A DNA stretch of 64,000 nt from Pezicula radicicola (GCA_003008705.1 PDUO01000001.1:372001-436000); one strand, 5' to 3'. Shown: positions 1 to 11,850, counted from the first letter of the stretch. The notes: generated from the sequence alone by a model not told the origin. Program-made: numbers and translations.

Positions 1-690
1 GGAAGGATGCGGTACATTTCTAGATTTAGCTTCCATCCAGACAATGTTTGGTAGCCTTTAACATCCCAGACTCGATAAGAGATTCAGGGGGGGATTTATA
101 ACTCGCCGAAATCCCTCCTGTTGGTTTTCCCTTGTGTTTCTTATTTTTTGCTGATAGCAAGCGACCCAAGAAAAAAGCGGAGCCAGCTAGGCGAGGAGAT
201 TCAGGACTGATATTGCCTCTCGACAATGCTAGTGGTCTCTTCCTCAACTCTATCTTTATTTGTCGAGTTTCCAATGCTGGGGTAGTTTTCCCTACCCTCC
301 GGGATGCTAGTGATGGTTGAGATGATTTCCGACATTCTTGAGGCGATAATTTCTGGCTGGAGTTGGATCATAGCACTGTCACACTTAGTCCATAAACTAC
401 CTTTGGCCATTGGATGGAAAATGGAAGAAAAACTTCGTATGGAACTGGTATGATAACGACAACAGCCTGATCGTGTTCTTCATCCTTCCCTTCAATCTCT
501 TAGTCTCTTCCTTCCTCAACACAACCTTCGCAGTATCAATATTCTTCCTTGATTCTTCAACTAAACCGCTCAGCTCATTGGCACCTTCTTTACACAGCTG
601 CAGGCGAAATTGGACACTGCAGGCGAATTATGTCACAGTGATGAAGAAAGCGTTTCTGTTGACTTTGGAGGCAATTTGATCATCAGACAA
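1..690 (-). pseudogene. Decayed 3' part of a STAND-N/ankyrin-type gene, cut by the window edge
   Basis: No continuous reading frame spans this stretch, but conceptual minus-strand pieces match, in order, the intact gene at 19849-22086. Around 450-600 the minus strand reads GANELSGLVEES and later KEETKRLKGRMKN, matching GADELSGLVDEL and KDEMKRLKERLNE in the intact paralogue. Around 330-380 it reads MIQLQPEIIASRMSE, matching MIQMQPSIILAEMSK. Around 60-130 it reads HKGKPTGGISASYK, matching HMGKTRQEISAKYK. The last two lie in different frames, so there is a frameshift or an unusual intron, and the N-terminal helix expected near 690 and beyond is missing. I read this as a 5'-truncated relic of a recognition-type protein. 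The copy may continue past the left edge, so its full state cannot be judged. Confidence 0.72.
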
Positions 691-775
691 GACTTCCGTG
701 TTTAAATAAAACAAAACGAGATGGTTTGCACCATTTCTGTATCTATACTGTTGTTAGAGTATGGAGTACCATTCT

Positions 776-2453
776 CTAAGCCTTCTTAATGCTGTCTTCA
801 CTCTCAGTTCCAGCCTCAGGGTGCGGCAACTCTCTCACGGGCGGGGTTCCAGGCGCCGTGAGTAGCTCCTCCCTCTTACGGCTCAACTCGTCAAAGAGAC
901 CCCAATCACCAATCTCCTCATCGAAGAACTGATCTAAATCCAAGCCATTCTTCTCGGCTTCTTCGCTAACTCGGAGGTGCATGCCAGGGATCCATTTCAA
1001 GAGGTAGAGAAGAGCGCAGGACACAACGAAAGAGTAGGCGGAGATAGCAGTAATCTCGGCGAATTGTTTACCGACTTGGATGCCGTTACCGTCGATGCCT
1101 CCAGAGTAATCACTGGCACCGTCGAGGAGAGAGACTGGTGGGTTGTTAATAAAAGTTTGGGATATGAAGGGAAGACAACTGACCTTGAGAAGTTGCGAAA
1201 ATTCCAGTCAAGAAACTTCCTACCATACCACCCACTCCGTGAAGCTTGAAAACATCTAATCCCTCGTCGATATGTAGCCATACGTTTATGTTCTGGAGGG
1301 ATGCGCAAACAACAGCAGTGATGAAACCAATTACTGCAGCACACCACACGTTCACAAATCCAGCAGCGGGTGTGATTCCAACCAGCCCAGCAATCGCACC
1401 TTCACAAGCGCCTACTACGCTAAATTTCTTACCGTGCTTGAAGTAATCGACCATAACCCAGCCAATGACCCCAGTGCTCGCTGCAGTGTTGGTATTGAAA
1501 GCCGCATACATGGCTCTGATTGACGCATTGAGGGCAGAACCACCATTGAAGCCAAACCTGTAAGCCAAGAATTCGGAGTTAGCATTCTTGTTTTAAATGC
1601 CTCGACAGCTCAGGAGTAACTCAAACTTGAAACTTACCATCCAAACCATATGAGGACCGTACCCAAGAAGACCAGGCTGGTGTTATGAGCTTTTCCGTGG
1701 GACTTATCTCCGCTGTGCTTACGCTTGCCCAGGACAAAAGCATAGGCGAGCGCTGACCAACCTGACGAAATGTGGACAGGTCCACCACCTGCAAAGTCCA
1801 AAGAAGGCAGATTGTATAGCCAACCATTGGGATTCCACGTCCAGCACGCGATGGGGCAATATACGATTGTGGCCCACAGGCATCCAAAAACCAAAGAGGG
1901 AATAATGCGACCACGCTCGAAAGCACCACCAACAACAATCTGTACTGTGCAAGCGCTGTGGCGACTGTTAACAAGAGAAGTCAATAATCTAGGAAATAGG
2001 ACTTACCAAAATAGCATTTGGTAAAGACAGAACACAATCTCGGGAATCACAGCGCTACCTGGTGAAGGAGCTGCCGTTACATTGATCATACCGAAATTGG
2101 CCAGATCTCCGATAAAAGGCCCAGCCGTTCGAGAATATGCAAGAGAGTAACCCCAGAACATCCACTGAATAGTTGTAACTGATGCAACCATCAAGCTCTG
2201 GAAAAGACATGCCAAAGCTGACTTGCGCCTCGCCAATCCTCCATATAGCAGACCGATACCAGGAATAATCAGCCAAACGATGAAACCACAGAAAATCAAA
2301 TACGTGTAGTGGTATTCGAAGCCAACATATTGAGCGTTAACATCGACAAGTGTAACATCGCCGCCGTTTGGCGCAGAAGAATTGAACTCTGGCTTTTTTT
2401 TATAGTTAGAGCAGAACTTCTGTAGCACAACGGGTTCAACATACTGTGCTCAT
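776..2453 (-). CDS. Ammonium permease (Amt/Mep family)
   Basis: This is a plasma-membrane ammonium channel/transporter of the Amt/Mep/Rh family. Exons read, in order: an N-terminus with YTYLIFCGFIVWLIIPGIG and LLYGGLARRKS, the segment MVASVTTIQWMFWGYSLAYS, then LDFAGGGPVHISSG, then FGFNGGSALNAS and AFNTNTAAS, and finally LHGVGGMVGSFLTGIF. These are characteristic Amt signatures, and about eleven membrane segments are expected. A cytosolic C-terminal tail ends near 776. The start is taken at 2453: ATG-AGC-ACA, then an intron from GTATGT to CAGAG, then TTC-AAT-TCT, which joins in frame. The alternative is an internal start in the next exon. Introns near 1985-2002, 1569-1633 and 1025-1145 have GT-AG borders. 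The promoter carries a GATA cluster. Whether it is a Mep1/3-like or Mep2-like sensor type cannot be told from sequence reading alone. Confidence 0.95.
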
Positions 2454-5400
2454 CTTGCCGATTGACTTAACAGTCACTACTCAAGCTTGGAAATCTGACA
2501 ACGACGAACTGATTCAACTCGGGCGCGCGTGGAAAGAGAAGCAGCCTTATGTACTTTTCATCCCCGGATTTCTTCCCTTCTTCAACCATAGATCCGGTAC
2601 AATCAGAGCTCCTTGCTTGTCAAGAGCTCCTGTCAAGCTTTTCTTATCAGTTTCCTTGTCTACATTGTCCACCATTGGTAGTTTGGTAGGGGCCAAGGTA
2701 CGACTAAGCAACTTGGCTTCTTGGCAAGAAAGCTATTCGTTGACCTTCGCTGCTTCGAAGGTAACAACACTGATAGCGAACGGTTCCACTTGTTCAGACA
2801 TTATAAAAGTGTCACTGATAAGAAAACTGATAATGCGATAACGTAGCTTGGCCACGGGGTTTCTTGTCCATTTTAGGCTTAACACTTCTTGGTGTGTTCA
2901 AGGGTGGGGAAAGCCACCAACCACCTGGCTTCGGCTTCGCCGCTTCGAGATGTGCTTTAGCGAGGCTCCTCTTTGTCTTTGAACCATCATCTTCATGTGC
3001 CTATGTAAAACACGATAAATCTAAATATAGGTAAAAAGTGCACAGCAAATACTTTTCACAACCTTGGGTTTCGCCCCAAAATTATGTGAGGTGGCATTGT
3101 CATGGTGACAAAATTTATGCCGCAATGCTACCGAGGCTACAGAGCACTCTATAAATAATATAACATCGTCCTTCTTAAAGCTTCAATATTTCTCGTTCAT
3201 AAGTTTTAGTACAGCTCATGGGAGTATGCGAGTTTTGAAAGGAATTAAATAGAAGACTTTCCCCAAAGGCCCTAAAATGCATAAGAAACCAGCCAAATCA
3301 ATCCACGAGGACTACCTCTTCGGTAAATCCAAGCTACTAATTTCATGTTCTATAGGACACTTCCTGGGGCTACAATAACAGGTTTGATAATTAGCCTTAT
3401 GACTATTTCTTATTTATATGAGACCTTGTCGTAATACCCCTGTTTATATAGAGTAAGCGTCCAAGTAGATACAGCTTGTTTTTCTTCATAGTATTAGAGA
3501 AGATGTCAAGAACAGTTATACAACAAAGTTCTCCATTTAAGCCTCTTGAGAAAAAGATGCAGGAACAGGTGGGGAGCTGTGTCGTCAGTATTTTTTCGAG
3601 TCTATGTATATACTTCAATGTCTATCCATTGCTCTGTAGTTAGCACTCTCTGTGGCGTACTTGTTCTGGTATTCTTTTATATTCTCAAAACTTTTAAACG
3701 ACAGCGCAACATGTCATGCGTTATTCTGCTAGTTATATATAGGCCATGAGTTAAATGCGATTTCTATAATACTTGATGGTTCCTAACGGAAAACTAGGAA
3801 ACCAGAGAAAAGGAGCACCATCAATCAACAAACGTCTTTGAGTGAGATTGTTTTCAAGCCGCTATGATTTCTGACCCTCTAGAGTTACAACATTATAAGG
3901 AGGTGATCAATATAGCACGTTGCTTGACTTCATCTGTTTATAGCGAACTTAAGAAGTTCCATCGCTAGGTAGGCATTGAAATTTACAACAACATAAGCGA
4001 GAAGCGAAGAATTGAACTTGAGCTCTACTATAAGCTTCTATATCTCACGAGTATTGCTAACTAGGAAAATGTAGGTGGAGTCCTCATTTAGTTACGTAGG
4101 AAATTTACAAGCATAAAAAAGTCCAGACTTTTCATCGGTAGTGCAGCTCTGAAATGTCTTCGTGCTCCCAAACACAATTGGTATGGTCTACCTAGATACG
4201 CCCCAAGACTGTTACCATCAACAACAAAGAGCTTACTATCTACCCAAGCGTAGACCATATGCTATCTATGGGATTATACACACCCAAGAGCTTTAAGAAA
4301 TTCCGGCATCAGTCATCGAAAGTATTAGGCTATCATTCGAGCACCCACAATCCTCTTTTTAAGTTCTTATATCCCCTCTGGACATGTAGAGAATACTCAC
4401 GCATAATAAGCACCAGGAGGAGCACCGCAAGCTTTACAATCGGCCAAGCGCTCCAGTAGTAGCCCAACTAGCAGCAACTCGTTGTGGTCGGCCCTAAGCC
4501 TGACGAAAAACCAGGAACGTGTCCTACAGAAGGCTCAAGAGCAGCTTAACCTCGCCGGTGGACTCTACCATGAGACTGTGAATAGCTTCCTGATGTTGTT
4601 GTCAAGTACGAAGCTGTTGCTATGTTGCTTTTATACTAATTTGTTTCAATAATAGAAAATCATGTAAAAGGAACTTTTACCGCATTACCTCACAATCTGT
4701 TGGTTATGCAATTTGACTTTTCAATGGTGCTATTACTATATGGTAACTATACTATCTTGCAGTAAATAAGAAATGCCAGTCTAAGAATACATGAAAGAAG
4801 GAAAACTCCAGATGAATAGTTCACAGTACTGTGAAGACATATTTTTGAATATGCTACAAAAACATGTTTGAGGCAATCTTCAACTTCATCTCATAGCTAC
4901 ATGAATTTTCGATTAATATGATAACTAAAACAAATACTATTTTGATTTACTGTTGTTTGACAAGCAAAAAAATAACAACAACAAAAGCGCGCGGATATTC
5001 TCAGCGACTAATATATTCTAAGCAACTGGTATATGATGAGCAACTGAGATGTCTTGAGCGACTCTATAGATCATACTCTTCATCTTCAGAAGAAGCTGCC
5101 TAATACTAAACTAGAACTTAGAAAGTTTTGGAGGGGGCAAAGCGACAATAAGGTTTTAGAAAGACATCTAGTAGTTTATGTTAAAAGTTGTATCATTCCT
5201 ATGAAAATACAGGCTATGTGTAGATTGATATATACAAAGATTAAAACAATACTATCATATAACAAACTTTAATAAGTTAACAAGGATGTTGCAGCTAACA
5301 AGAAAGACGGCTGTATTCTTAACCTATAGGTTAAGGGGAAGAGAAGAGGCTTCGTTCATTATAAAGTTTAGGATTAGAGCTAACCTGTTCAATGCTTTTA

Positions 5401-7819
5401 CATTACATTTTAAACATAGTACAGTACATACGAGAGTACAGTACATAAGTGCAAACCTTTAAACTCCTTTAATATAACGCTGTCAAAAGTATCCAGAGCT
5501 GCAATGGCAAACAAACTCAGAGTGTGAGAAGTTTCAAGTTAAGCTTTTCAGGCTGTAATATTTTAGCTAATATCGCTCTAAATGAATTAAGTGTACAAAA
5601 TGATACATGTCCCCACTTGTCTCAATCATATTCAAAAGTTATTGAACCCTCTTCTCATTTCTCCTCACCAACTCCCTGTACCATTAGTCATTAAACCAGG
5701 ATACTCTTTAACATCCTGTTCCATGTTGATCTAGCTGGGCTAGCAGAAGGGGCCAACTAATTTGTCACAGGCTCATATTATCAAATAGAATAACTTCACA
5801 TTCAGGCTATTTATTAATGGCAGAAGTTCCAGCAATACTGTATGACGTTGATCAACTTGGTGCATTTGCTTTGTAGTTTTGATAGTCACTATGGAGAGAA
5901 TTTTGAATATCATAATTTTACTGTTACGCGAGTTGTAGGGGATAAGAACCGACGGATGAATGGGTCAGTGAGGTAAATCTACCAGATGAACAGGTGGCCG
6001 AGGCGACTCAGGGACTTGGCTATTCCTGTCGATTTTCGAATATTTGAAATTCCTCAATACCCCTTCCAAGTTCTGATACCCATACCCCAGATATATCAAC
6101 TGAAACCATATCAAATCAAAATACCTCGGAGTCAAGGAGACCATTGTGGAGTGGGGGATCGTTATTACAGCACGTTTCAATTTTATATGCACAGTAAATA
6201 TGTCTTGATTTGGGTAGATTCGTATACATCTCCCTCAATGTTCATAGTCTGTTCTGATTGCCGGAGTTCAAAATTTCAAATGTGCCGACTCACACCATCT
6301 ATGAGTTTGATTCATCATCATTAACTTTCTTTTGAGTGTGGCTTTGACTGTTCTCAGTACAGTATCAAGATATTCACTGACGCGGCCAATGTCCTGGATG
6401 AGAATGTTTAGACCTCACCCACATCTGACCATCTGTTTACAACATTCTCACTGAACCATATTCCGAGGAATGTAGTCGTAAGGGTTTCGAGTGAGAAGAC
6501 CACTAGGGCCGAGCAGTAGATTACGATGTTGCAGTTGGAACAGAGAGTTGCATGGTTTACTTGTCAGAGTTACCTATGGTGAGACAAATCAAAATTTTCA
6601 AATATTTCCAACTGTTTACTCAGTAACATCAGATGATTTACTGAGAGATATTGACAACGAATGAATATCCAAGACCTCTCGAACTCCTTACGCAATCCCC
6701 ATGCCACACGCCGTACGCCGTGCCCTCCAAAGTACCGTCTCGTGTACCGTCGGTTATCCAACCAAGCTTTCTATCTGCAGACGATCAAACTCGAGGCTTA
6801 GTTTAAGCCTTTTATGCCATGCGACGCGTGTGTTCATCGGATGCTGTTTCATTTTCGCAAAATGAAATAAAAATAAAAATATGTTTGTTTTTTTTGCTGT
6901 TTTTCTTTGATTAGATTGAGTTTGTATCATTGTGGCGAGAGAACTTCAAAGTACTCGAGAGTGTGGATCGCTTCGACGACTGCAACGTCTTTTTATCGGT
7001 TCAGCCACCTGAATAACCACGTTTCCACACTTTACCCCCACATGCAATTCCGATAATATTCTGGATGCAAATCAAAAAGTGGCACAGAGGACGGAGTATC
7101 CCTTACCCTTGGTCTCATAGGAGATAAGGTATTCTAAATTGGGGTATTGTAGACAACGTACGAATTATATCGGTCCACGGAACCTAGTCGCCGAGACTTT
7201 CCGTGGGCCTGCATATTCCACGTGTTCCTTGCCTCCAAGGATAAGGAGGTTGAATGGTTGGTAGGTAAAGCGAGACCTGTGTAACCCCTTGGTTTATCGA
7301 AGTACCAACCACGACATGATTGCCCCATAAAGACAAAATTACTGACTATCCACCGACCACATATTATAGCTGGATTTTTAAGGGTTTATTTATGAGTGAC
7401 TGGTCGTTGATCGTGATGTGTCGCGGCTGATCAGAGGGTGATCTAGAGGCGACAAGCCCCATCTCTTTCCCCCGATGTCTACGTAACGCAGATACGACTG
7501 TCTTCTAAAGTTGGAAGAGCCAATTTCTATATGATCTCCAGGAAGTCTTGGCACCCAACATGGCATGGACCGTGGGTATTCTCTGGAGCCTCGTCGTTCC
7601 TGTTGAGGGGCAGCGAGTCCAGCAGATGGCTGTGCAGCAGTCGGGCTTGGGTAGGTGGTGGGTATGCTTTGGTACTCCTCGTGGGAGCTCTCAATTCTTA
7701 TATATCTGTTTCCCCAGTTCCAATTCTCAGCACGCCATTTCTCTACTTCATCACGCTTGTTCTAACTCCGAGACTTTTACTATACTCCCTACAGTTACAT
7801 CCCATCATATTACCACAAG
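2454..7819. other. Long gene-poor, mostly AT-rich stretch with decayed coding fragments
   Basis: The first ~500 bp are promoter of the ammonium permease. A 131-codon plus-strand frame there (2446-2841) overlaps the permease start and looks accidental. From about 3000 the base composition drops to AT-rich and frames are short. Around 3860-4090 a broken plus-strand frame reads like old coding sequence (for example LQHYKEVINIARCLTSSVY, then stops). Around 4390-4480 a plus-strand frame reads EEHRKLYNRPSAPVVAQLAA, which vaguely recalls a Helitron replicase segment, with low certainty. No intact gene, tRNA or clear terminal repeat was found. It is best described as a decayed repeat island followed by ordinary intergenic DNA from about 6.3 kb. 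Confidence 0.55.
2771..2841. promoter_or_regulatory. Cluster of four GATA-factor (HGATAR) sites upstream of the ammonium permease
   Basis: TGATAG at 2771, TGATAA at 2816, TGATAA at 2828 and CGATAA at 2836 lie about 320-390 bp upstream of the ammonium permease start. All four fit HGATAR, the consensus of the fungal nitrogen regulators AreA/NIT2, which are known to control ammonium permease genes. Three of the four fall within 26 bp. Use by AreA here is inferred from motif and context. Confidence 0.6.
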
Positions 7820-8798
7820 ATGTCGTTCTCTAAACAGTACACTCCCAAGCCAATCACCGATATCTTTACAAATGACACCGATATCAATCGCCGGGAGAGG
7901 CACCGCACAGTTCCAATGCGAGTTCTCATGCTCGGTCTTGGACGAACTGGCACAACCTGTACGTTTTCTGTCTAATTATTGCGATTTACCACCGAATTGT
8001 TGAAGATCTTCCACTAACTAATTACTTGTAGCAATCCGTGCAGCCATGAAACAACTCGGTTATGAAGATACTTACCATATGATGTCTGCATCAATCGAGA
8101 ACCCTCCAGATTGTCTCCTTTGGCGCGATGCGTTTGCGGCCAAATTCGACAACGGACCAGCCTTCACACGCGCAGACTGGGACCAATTGTTAGGACACTG
8201 CCAGGCAGTTTGCGACTGGCCAGCAGTAGCATTCGCAAAGGAATTGATTGAAGCTTACCCAGAAGCAAAGGTTGTTCTCTCAACCCGCGATGTCGATAGC
8301 TGGCACGCCTCAACCATGAAGACAGTCTACTGGCGCGTCATGGATCCAGAACTCCGCTGGCTACAATACTTTTCCTGGGCCGCAGGACTCTACTATCCGA
8401 TGCTCAAGAAATTCTTCGACGAGTTCTTCGAGGGAGATTTCCCTAATCAAGGAAAGCGCATCTTCACAGAGCATTACGCATATGTCAAGTCTCTGGTTCC
8501 CGAAGATAGACTCTTGGAGTTCAATATCAAGGACGGTTGGGAGCCGCTTTGCAAGTTCCTTGGTGATCCCGTACCCCAAGGATGCAAATTCCCTCACATA
8601 AACGATAACACGGATTTCGTTGCGCGCAGTCGGAGACGAAATCGTAATCAGATGAAGAATGTTGCTTTGAGGTACTCCATTATTGCATTTGCTAGTGTAG
8701 CCATTTGGTTCTTAATGGCTTGGTTGATGCAGATGTACGGCGGTCGTGTTCAGGTTGACTTTGTCCCAATCGTTGGCAACAGCATGTCATCCATCTAG
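7820..8798 (+). CDS. P-loop sulfotransferase family protein (Sulfotransfer_4-like), membrane-tailed
   Basis: Two exons, 7820-7958 and 8032-8798, join in phase (T|CA gives Ser) into about 301 residues. The P-loop spans the junction: MLGLGRTGTTSIRAAMKQLG, near residues 36-55, which is the 5'-phosphosulfate-loop type motif of this family. The following FDNGPAFTRADWDQLLGH and AYPEAKVVLSTRDVDSWHAS, the 3'-phosphosulfate-type segment, are typical of the fungal/animal family annotated as P-loop NTPase or sulfotransferase. A C-terminal hydrophobic helix (YSIIAFASVAIWFLMAWLM, about residues 262-280) suggests a tail anchor. The family is presumed to move sulfate from PAPS to an acceptor, but the substrate is unknown and many members are uncharacterised. 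The start is the first ATG, with the usual leader before the P-loop. Confidence 0.9.
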
Positions 8799-10474
8799 AT
8801 GATTGACTTTCTCTCGGCCTTCGGTCTTTTCCGCACATTTTTATCCCTCGGACTTGGCGTACATACGATATCCCTTTTTGTGTCCCGCCGCCGTATTCAC
8901 ATCGTATTTCCACGTTGGCATTTGGATTTTTCTGCATTGTTATTGGAGTTTTGGGAAGGGATACACCTTGGGAACGGACCTTGGCATAGGCTTCATGTCT
9001 TTTTCTCTTTTTGGTTTTGGTCTTGTTCGGGTCGACATTTCATGTCTGTACATATTCATTGATCCATATCATGGCATACAAGGATTGAAAAGGGTGAACT
9101 TGGGGAGATTAGCTATCCGCGAGGAAAACTGGATACCATCGTGTAACGATATAGATAAGAGATCTAAAGCATATTTAGAAATGCAAAAAATTATTAAGAT
9201 CAAAAAATCCATATTTTCTCGAAAATATATCTCATATTATTTGCTTACTGTTCTTGGTATGCTTGTCATTGCTTGGTTCTGTACATACAAACGAATGCGG
9301 AAAGCAGTTCGGACATTCAATTGGAACCATTCGTGCCTTTCCTTGAAGTGAGTGGTTGCCAAGGGGTGAGAAAGAATTAAGCGAGCAACTGAGCGCGCTT
9401 GCAAGGAAAAGCAGAAAGAAGAAAAACGGGACAGGGGAAATGGTTCAGGCGAATCATCAACCGTCGCAATGCGCCGAGCCGACTCTCCGCGTCTAGGCAA
9501 TTCATGGCATTCTTTCAAATTTCGTCCAGAAAGAGAGTCCCACAAGCCTCATCACAAGTCCCCATTTAAAAAAGGCCAAGAAAATATGCACCTCGTAGGG
9601 AAAATTAGGAAGAGTGCGAGAGCTTGCTTTGGCTCTTTGCGAGAATGCGAGAATGCGAAGAAACTACTGGTAAGAGAAAAGCCACTCGTCGAATTCCTGG
9701 TTCACTAACTACCAATGCAGAATGGAACGTCGAGTCGCCGACGGGTGATGATACGCTGTCCCCCCCTCACCCTGCAAATAGAGAATACCTCTAAGTTATT
9801 TAGGATAGGTTAGGGGCTAGGGGTTAAGGTTAGTAGAGTTAGGATGGTTAGGGTTAGGGCTTAGGTAGTTATGGTTATATGGTATATTTCCTTTGCGTAG
9901 TTATTTTAAAATATTTATGTTAGTATTTCATAAGCGAGACTTGATTTTGATAGGAAAACCAGGGGGGGGGAGGGCGTATCATGATTCTCGCCGACTCGTA
10001 GAGCAGTTTCTACTACTGGGAGCGATAAAAGAACAATTGTACTGTACGCGTCAGCTATGTTACCCCAACGCTGATCCTTGGATAAAGTACGCGAGGTGCG
10101 CGAGCATATTTCCTACTGCAGCACACAATTTAGTGATTTTTGTTTGGTCGTCAAGTCTCGTCGTTACTTGTATGAGTCGTAATAACGTTTGGCGCCATGC
10201 ACAGTACACACCAAGAACCACTTCGAACAGCTGACCTTTCCTACTAGAGTTATCTATGACGATACTAGAATAATTACCTTGTCCTTTTGTTTTTTTATCG
10301 TTTCATTTGTAGGTGTGAAGAGTTCTTGAGAACTTGATGGAGGTGCATAAAGGCGAATTAGAGATAGGAGGTGCTCCACGTTTATGATAAGATAGGTAGG
10401 GGATAGGGGGTTATTCGCGTATAGATGAGCTTGCCGTTTTACCGATGTGCCAAGCTGTCACGATGTTTAATGTA
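8799..10474. other. Intergenic stretch downstream of the sulfotransferase
   Basis: The longest frame here is 182 codons on the plus strand (8803-9351). It has no recognisable domain, and its lysine-rich AT-biased end does not look coding. The segment holds a short telomere-like tract near 9800-9865, described separately, and a poly-C/poly-G pair near 9765 and 9961. No gene supported. Confidence 0.5.
9800..9865 (+). repeat. Short degenerate interstitial telomere-like tract (TTAGGG type)
   Basis: The tract contains two perfect adjacent TTAGGG units at 9848-9859, followed by CTTAGG, and preceded by variants such as TTAGGGGC, TAGGGGTTAAGG and TTAGTAGAGTTAGG. TTAGGG is the telomere unit of filamentous ascomycetes. 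The tract is too short and degenerate for a live chromosome end, and genes continue on both sides. It could be a scar of a break repair, a fossil subtelomere, or chance in a GT-rich sequence. Confidence 0.5.
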
Positions 10475-10508
10475 CGGAAGGGGGTGGTCAGAAATGAGGA
10501 GCACCCCC
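10475..10508 (+). repeat. Left terminal inverted repeat of the mariner-like element
   Basis: 34 bp identical, as an inverted copy, to 11817-11850. TA directly precedes it. Confidence 0.92.
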
Positions 10509-11816
10509 TAGTAAGCCAAGACTATTCTGCCACTTAGACTATACTTAGTAAGGGAAAGAATCAACGCTGCTTTGATTTTAAAGTATATCTTCAATATAGG
10601 GTAGGCCCTCCCTTCCTTAGTCTTACTCTTTCAAGACGTTCAGGAATCAAATCTATAAGCCTATTAATATAATCAATAGAGACTTCATTATCCTATACAT
10701 CAATTAGAGCCTCCTTGAGCTACTCTATACTCTATCCCCCTTATAGCCTCCTATTTTGTAATAGCTATTTTATAACCCTCTATATATTTTCAATAGGATT
10801 AAGATCATAGGAACAAGGAGGCTAATCTTATATAGTTATAATAGAGTACTCAACTCTTGCCCTATTACAAAGGCCTTGATTCCTTTTTGTATCCTTTAAC
10901 CCATGAATCCTACTTCCATCTTCTATACAGAAGAAACCTAAGCCTTTCTTATCCTTAAAGATCTCTATAAGAGGACCTCGAAGGATTTCAGACTTATATC
11001 TCTTTTATATAAAGCTCCCTTCCCCTTCTGAAATAAAGTATAGCTTACTCTTATAGTTATACCCTATTACTATCCAATAAGAGACTGATTTTCGGCTACT
11101 TCGAAAGGTAAATTATATATAATCAAGTCTCTACCTCTTACCTCGTTTTCGAAGGACTTTTCGACGTCGGAGTATTACTATTTATATAGTTGATTCATCT
11201 ATATAGAAGCCCTTCCGCCACTACTCCTTTGGCCGGTCCCAATTAGCCCACGAAAAGAGCTACCTTCTAGTCCTATTTATAGCTGAAATAACAGGCTTAC
11301 AATCAGGAGGATAATAGTGGTAACTATACCTTTCGAAGGCTCTTCGAAGTATAGATACAGAGGCCCGAATATTAAAGGTATATATAATATCTTCGAGGGA
11401 GAGGGAACGTCGCTCGTAGTAGCCTATATCTAAGTTAGAAACTAGTATATATAGAATATAGGCAAGTTATATATATACCTGTAAACTACTCAATAATCTC
11501 TTGAATTAGTAGATTTGAAAGCCTATAAGGAGCCCCTTTTCGGTATATACGCCGGTCGGTTTTTTATACCTATTTTCGAGCTATCTGTCGAGGTATATCT
11601 ACTATTTCTATAGTATATGATTGGCTATAGCCTTGTTCAATAAGGCCTTTAAATCTATAGTGTTTAGGAGTATCATGTTCCTTGCGATTAGTCTTACGAT
11701 TAGTTCCCATAGTTATAGTATTGTACTTTATAGTATTATAGTATTGTAGAAGAGGTAGAAGTGAAGTCAGAGAATGTGGTAGAAGCGGCGTGGTAATTTA
11801 CTCACCGCCTTACAGG

Positions 11817-11850
11817 GGGGGTGCTCCTCATTTCTGACCACCCCCTTCCG
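11817..11850 (-). repeat. Right terminal inverted repeat of the mariner-like element
   Basis: Inverted copy of 10475-10508 with no mismatch. TA directly follows it. A run of seven G sits at the inner end, against five C in the left copy. Confidence 0.92.

Larger units (their letters stand above)
10475..11850 (-). mobile_element. Decayed Tc1/mariner-type DNA transposon with perfect terminal inverted repeats
   Basis: The first 34 bases (10475-10508, beginning CGGAAGGGGGTGGTCAGAAA) are repeated exactly as an inverted copy at 11817-11850. TA dinucleotides flank both ends (10473-10474 and 11851-11852), which is the Tc1/mariner target duplication. Length is 1376 bp. Read on the minus strand the interior keeps scraps of a DDE_3-type transposase: EDGSRIHG near 10910 and PPCSYDLNPIE near 10805, the latter matching the family motif PPYSPDLNPIE. 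Stops interrupt every frame and the interior is TpA-rich, as expected of repeat-induced point mutation. The element is not autonomous now. Minus is the inferred transposase orientation. Confidence 0.88.

Noticed and set aside
2446..2841. 131-codon plus-strand frame as a gene
   Set aside because: It overlaps the ammonium permease start and promoter, has no domain, and contains the GATA cluster.
8803..9351. 182-codon plus-strand frame as a gene
   Set aside because: No recognisable domain, AT-biased lysine-rich end, and it lies in the 3' flank of the sulfotransferase.
9800..9865. A true chromosome end
   Set aside because: The TTAGGG-like tract is short, degenerate and flanked by genes on both sides.
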